DNA of 35,944 bases from Bacillota bacterium (GTDB taxonomy: Bacteria > Bacillota > Negativicutes > Sporomusales > CTSoil-080), in contig JAGGAD010000024.1 in the NCBI GenBank assembly GCA_017889625.1, positions 1 through 35,944 of the forward strand, in the 5' to 3' direction. Every line of letters begins with the position of its first letter. Within the stretch, counting starts at the first letter, position 1. The translations under genes were made by a program, and so were the position numbers. The notes beneath the pieces are model-generated. The model saw only the letters and a program-made list of their open reading frames with translations, was not told the DNA's origin and did no database searches. This document shows positions 33,419-35,944 of this stretch, piece after piece.

Positions 33419-35260
33419 ATGATGCGCTTTATCCGGCGGTTTCTCATTGGCCGGCCGTTACACAACCAAGAGATGTCCCATGAGAAACTGCCAAAATGGC
33501 AAGCTTTGGCTACATTTTCTTCTGATGCCCTTTCATCTGTTGCCTACGGCCCGGAACAGATAATGCTTACTCTCGCTATACCCGGCCTACTTGCCTATGG
33601 TTACTTGGGTCCCGTGGCAATCGCCATCCTGATATTGCTTGCAATAGTAACCCTTTCCTATGTTCAAGTAGCCCACGCTAACCCCGGCGGCGGTGGTTCC
33701 TATTCAGTTGCCATTCATAATCTAGGGGAATTTCCGGCCCTTACCGCTGCTGCTGCCTTATTTGCCGATTACACGCTTACAGTTGCAGTGAGTGTGTCCG
33801 CAGGTACTGCGGCGCTTATTTCCGCATTTCCTGAGTTTATCCCCTACGAGATATATATCGACCTTGGCGTCTTATTTTTAGTACTTATGCTGGTTAATCT
33901 CCGCGGAGTAAAAGATTCTTCTACCACTTTTGTTTACCCAACATACGCTTTTATTTTTGGTATTCTCGCCTTAATAGGCGTAGGTATATATAACGCGGTA
34001 ACCGGAACGGTTCCAGTTATCCCTGCTGAATCCATGGTCAAACAGCAACTCGACTGGTCCCTATTCTTTCTGCTACTGCGGGCCTTTGCTAACGGTTGCA
34101 GTTCGATGACTGGTATCGAAGCTATTTCTAACGGCGTACCAATGTTCAAGGAACCGCAGGTCAAAAATGCCGCCCACACCACTTTCTTCATGTCCGGAAT
34201 GCTTGGCGTCATGTTCGTCGGCATTTCCTTCCTTATCATGCATTTTCATATCTTGCCCGAGGAAAATATTACCGCCTTATCAGTGGTTGCCGAAAATATC
34301 TTTGGCCGCGGCTTTATGTACTATTACATTCAAATTACTACCATGCTTGTATTATATCTCGCCGCGAATACAGCCTATAACGGTCTGCCGCCACTGCTTT
34401 CTATTTTAGCCAAAGACGGCTATATGCCCCGTTATTTGGGAGCCAGAGGTGAACGACTGAATTTTTCTAACGGCATTATTCTTTTAAGTGCATTTGCCGC
34501 TGTTCTTATTGTTATCTATAACGGTGACACTGAACATCTGATCTCACTCTATGCCATTGGTGTTTTCCTATCGTTCACAATCGCCCAAAGCGGCATGGTC
34601 GTCCACTGGTTTAAAGAAAGAAAGCCTTGGTGGCATGCCCGCGCCATCCTTAACGGGTTTGGGGCTATCATCACCGGGATAGTCGTACTAATTATCGCCA
34701 TAACTAAATTTTTCTATGGAGCTTGGATGGTACTTATCTTCATCCCCATTACGATTAAAATCTTCAAAGCTATCCGCGCTCATTATAACAATGTAGCGGA
34801 ACAGTTATCTTTATCTAATAGCGGCTTTGCAGAAATCCTCGCCCTGCCTCAAGCCACTAATTTGGTAATTGTCCCCATCGCCAGTCCTACCAGAGTAGTC
34901 GCCGAAACTCTACGCTATGCCAGATCACTTAGCGAGAACGTTATCGCCCTACATATCACCACTGACGAAGTAGAAGGTTGTAAAATCGAAGAAAAATGGT
35001 CCGCCTGGAATCCAGGTGTAAAGCTAGTAACTGTGTATTCACCTTATCGTCTAGTAGTTCAACCAGTGCTAGACTTTATCAGCGAGCTTGAAATTCATAA
35101 ATGCAATTACGACTACATTACCGTAATCATTCCAGAATTTGAAACAAAAAAATGGTGGCATATTTTACTTCATAATCAGACTGGCTGGGTTCTACGCACA
35201 CTTCTAATATTAAAGGAAAATGTCGTAGTTACCACCATTCCTTACCACCTCAGGAAATAG
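33419..35260 (+). CDS. kimA: KimA-type potassium importer, APC superfamily
   Basis: A 613-residue permease resembling Bacillus subtilis KimA (YdaO) throughout. Shared features are the RRFLIGRPL start, the SSDALSSVAYGPEQI motif in helix 1, VAVSVSAGTAAL, GCSSMTGIEAISNGVP, LAANTAYNGLPPL and the WWHILLHNQTGWVLR...PYHLRK end. About 12 membrane helices fill residues 30-455. The last ~150 residues form the cytoplasmic universal-stress-like domain that in KimA binds c-di-AMP. It would import K+ with protons at low external potassium. The ATG at 33419 has AGGAGG 12 bases upstream, a long spacing. It is transcribed alone and converges on the OmpH-like gene. A generic amino-acid transporter is the alternative. 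Confidence 0.88.
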   Translation: MMRFIRRFLIGRPLHNQEMSHEKLPKWQALATFSSDALSSVAYGPEQIMLTLAIPGLLAYGYLGPVAIAILILLAIVTLSYVQVAHANPGGGGSYSVAIHNLGEFPALTAAAALFADYTLTVAVSVSAGTAALISAFPEFIPYEIYIDLGVLFLVLMLVNLRGVKDSSTTFVYPTYAFIFGILALIGVGIYNAVTGTVPVIPAESMVKQQLDWSLFFLLLRAFANGCSSMTGIEAISNGVPMFKEPQVKNAAHTTFFMSGMLGVMFVGISFLIMHFHILPEENITALSVVAENIFGRGFMYYYIQITTMLVLYLAANTAYNGLPPLLSILAKDGYMPRYLGARGERLNFSNGIILLSAFAAVLIVIYNGDTEHLISLYAIGVFLSFTIAQSGMVVHWFKERKPWWHARAILNGFGAIITGIVVLIIAITKFFYGAWMVLIFIPITIKIFKAIRAHYNNVAEQLSLSNSGFAEILALPQATNLVIVPIASPTRVVAETLRYARSLSENVIALHITTDEVEGCKIEEKWSAWNPGVKLVTVYSPYRLVVQPVLDFISELEIHKCNYDYITVIIPEFETKKWWHILLHNQTGWVLRTLLILKENVVVTTIPYHLRK

Positions 35261-35305
35261 CATAAAAAAACCGACCGTAATGGTCGGTTTTTTTATGCTA
35301 TTTCC
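35253..35305. terminator. Bidirectional terminator containing both stop codons
   Basis: A perfect 24-bp stem (35253-35276 with 35282-35305) and a 5-base loop GTAAT. The outer part GGAAATAG and its complement are the last codons and TAG stops of the two convergent genes. The inner part is an A-tract, CCGACC, its complement and a T-tract, active on both strands. Confidence 0.95.
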
Positions 35306-35762
35306 CCAGTAATTTTTTACCAACTTCAGTAGTAATATCTTCACCGCCAAAATGCACTTGGCCTTTATCCAATACTGCACTTAATCCTTTAGCCTCGGCA
35401 ACTGCCTTTACTGCCGCATTCACTTTATCCTCAATAGGTGTTATTAACTCTTTCTGTTTCGCATTTAGCTGCTGTTGCAACTCATTATAGTAATTCTTCT
35501 TGTCCTGATCATTCATCGCCGCCGCTTTAGCGTCAAAGTCCTTCTTAGCTTGTTCAACAGCAGCTTGCATAGCTGTCTGAGCCGCCGCCATATCCGGACA
35601 TTGGGACATCAGTAATTGATAATCTACCACACCTACTTGAGGCGAAGGCGCTGCTAAAGCCTTACTGTTTTGTAAAGATACACCCCCAACTACTCCTAAT
35701 AAGACAAAAACCGCGATCACCGTCGTCGTAAACTTAACGCAATTTTTTCCGAATTTATGCAC
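35298..35762 (-). CDS. OmpH/Skp-family periplasmic chaperone
   Basis: A 154-residue exported protein. The signal peptide (about 1-38, ending KALAAP) is followed by the OmpH-type opening VGVVDYQLLMSQCPDM and a charged, Ala/Gln-rich coiled coil (about 60-125). The family's closing segment, VAEAKGLSAVLDKGQVHFGGEDIT, is split about residues 118-141. Skp-type trimers hold unfolded outer-membrane proteins in the periplasm, so the gene is another sign of a diderm cell. The GTG start has AAGGGG about seven bases upstream. In Negativicutes OmpH copies often lie in the bamA/lpx cluster; this one stands alone, so it may be an extra paralogue (inference). Confidence 0.9.
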   Translation of the reverse strand: MHKFGKNCVKFTTTVIAVFVLLGVVGGVSLQNSKALAAPSPQVGVVDYQLLMSQCPDMAAAQTAMQAAVEQAKKDFDAKAAAMNDQDKKNYYNELQQQLNAKQKELITPIEDKVNAAVKAVAEAKGLSAVLDKGQVHFGGEDITTEVGKKLLGK

Positions 35763-35800
35763 ACTGCTACCCCTTTTCTTAACACATTTATTATACTGCC

Positions 35801-35829
35801 ATTATAGCAATGTTTATTACCACATTCAA
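35801..35829 (-). promoter_or_regulatory. Promoter of the OmpH-like gene
   Basis: On the minus strand TTGAAT, a 17-base spacer and a perfect TATAAT with an extended TGC element. A second TATAAT lies further downstream (near 35787-35795). Confidence 0.8.
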
Positions 35830-35849
35830 CAACCTCTTTAATTTACATG

Positions 35850-35944
35850 TGTATAACTTGTGATAATGTCACCATGTAGACTATCGTGAGATAATGTCAC
35901 TATGAAAAACGAGGTGCACTATCTCATGTCACAGAAACAACTAA
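35850..35944 (+). mobile_element. Probable left end of an insertion sequence, cut by the window edge
   Basis: Two copies of GATAATGTCAC (35862-35872 and 35890-35900), 28 bases apart and each followed by (C/T)ATG, precede an ORF start. Repeated short motifs just before a transposase gene are typical of the ends of several insertion-sequence families. The exact boundary is not visible and the element continues beyond the window, so family assignment is tentative. Confidence 0.45.
35926..35944 (+). CDS. Start of a truncated ORF, possibly a transposase
   Basis: Only six codons (MSQKQL) are inside the window. GAGGTG stands nine bases before the ATG, so it is a real translation start. The MSQKQL opening and the preceding repeats recall transposases of the ISNCY/helix-turn-helix-integrase type, but this is recollection rather than proof. 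Confidence 0.4.

Overview
The window looks like chromosomal DNA of a diderm Firmicute, most likely class Negativicutes (Sporomusa/Pelosinus-like). The evidence is a Firmicutes-style gene set (secG–rnr–smpB–ssrA neighbourhood, DUF815 ATPase, KimA-type permease, strong AGGAGG ribosome sites with many GTG/TTG starts) combined with outer-membrane functions: a TolC-type channel with an RND pump, and an OmpH/Skp-type periplasmic chaperone. This assignment is inference from gene content. No rRNA, tRNA, CRISPR array or prophage was seen. There is one RNA gene, tmRNA, and probably the first bases of an insertion sequence at the extreme right edge.

Left third (1–12.5 kb), all on the minus strand: a metallo-beta-lactamase-fold hydrolase; a dCache chemotaxis receptor; a tripartite RND efflux operon transcribed TolC > adaptor > pump; an exported protein of unknown function built from two ~65–70-residue repeats; and an OmpR-type response regulator with its HAMP sensor kinase. 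In transcription order the block reads regulator, kinase, exported repeat protein, outer-membrane channel, adaptor, pump, which suggests an envelope-sensing unit controlling export. This is the best candidate in the window for an undescribed system.

Middle (12.5–24.4 kb): a complete oligopeptide ABC transporter (oppB, C, D, F, then the binding lipoprotein behind its own promoter) followed by an M29-like aminopeptidase, so peptide uptake and cleavage are encoded together. Upstream is an exported DUF4127 protein whose stop codon lies inside a 30-bp perfect hairpin. On the plus strand follow a 2-enoate/2,4-dienoyl-CoA reductase-type Fe-S flavoenzyme and a TetR regulator. A 23-bp near-perfect palindrome just after the flavoenzyme promoter is a plausible operator for that regulator.

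Right third (24.4–35.9 kb): tmRNA and SmpB (ribosome rescue), a DUF815 ATPase, then a minus-strand series secG, membrane pyrophosphatase, alpha/beta esterase, PaaI-like thioesterase and RNase R. A KimA-type potassium importer (plus strand) converges on the OmpH-like gene (minus strand); one 24-bp-stem terminator contains the stop codons of both. The last ~90 bases carry repeated GATAATGTCAC motifs and the start of an ORF with a ribosome site, resembling an insertion-sequence end.
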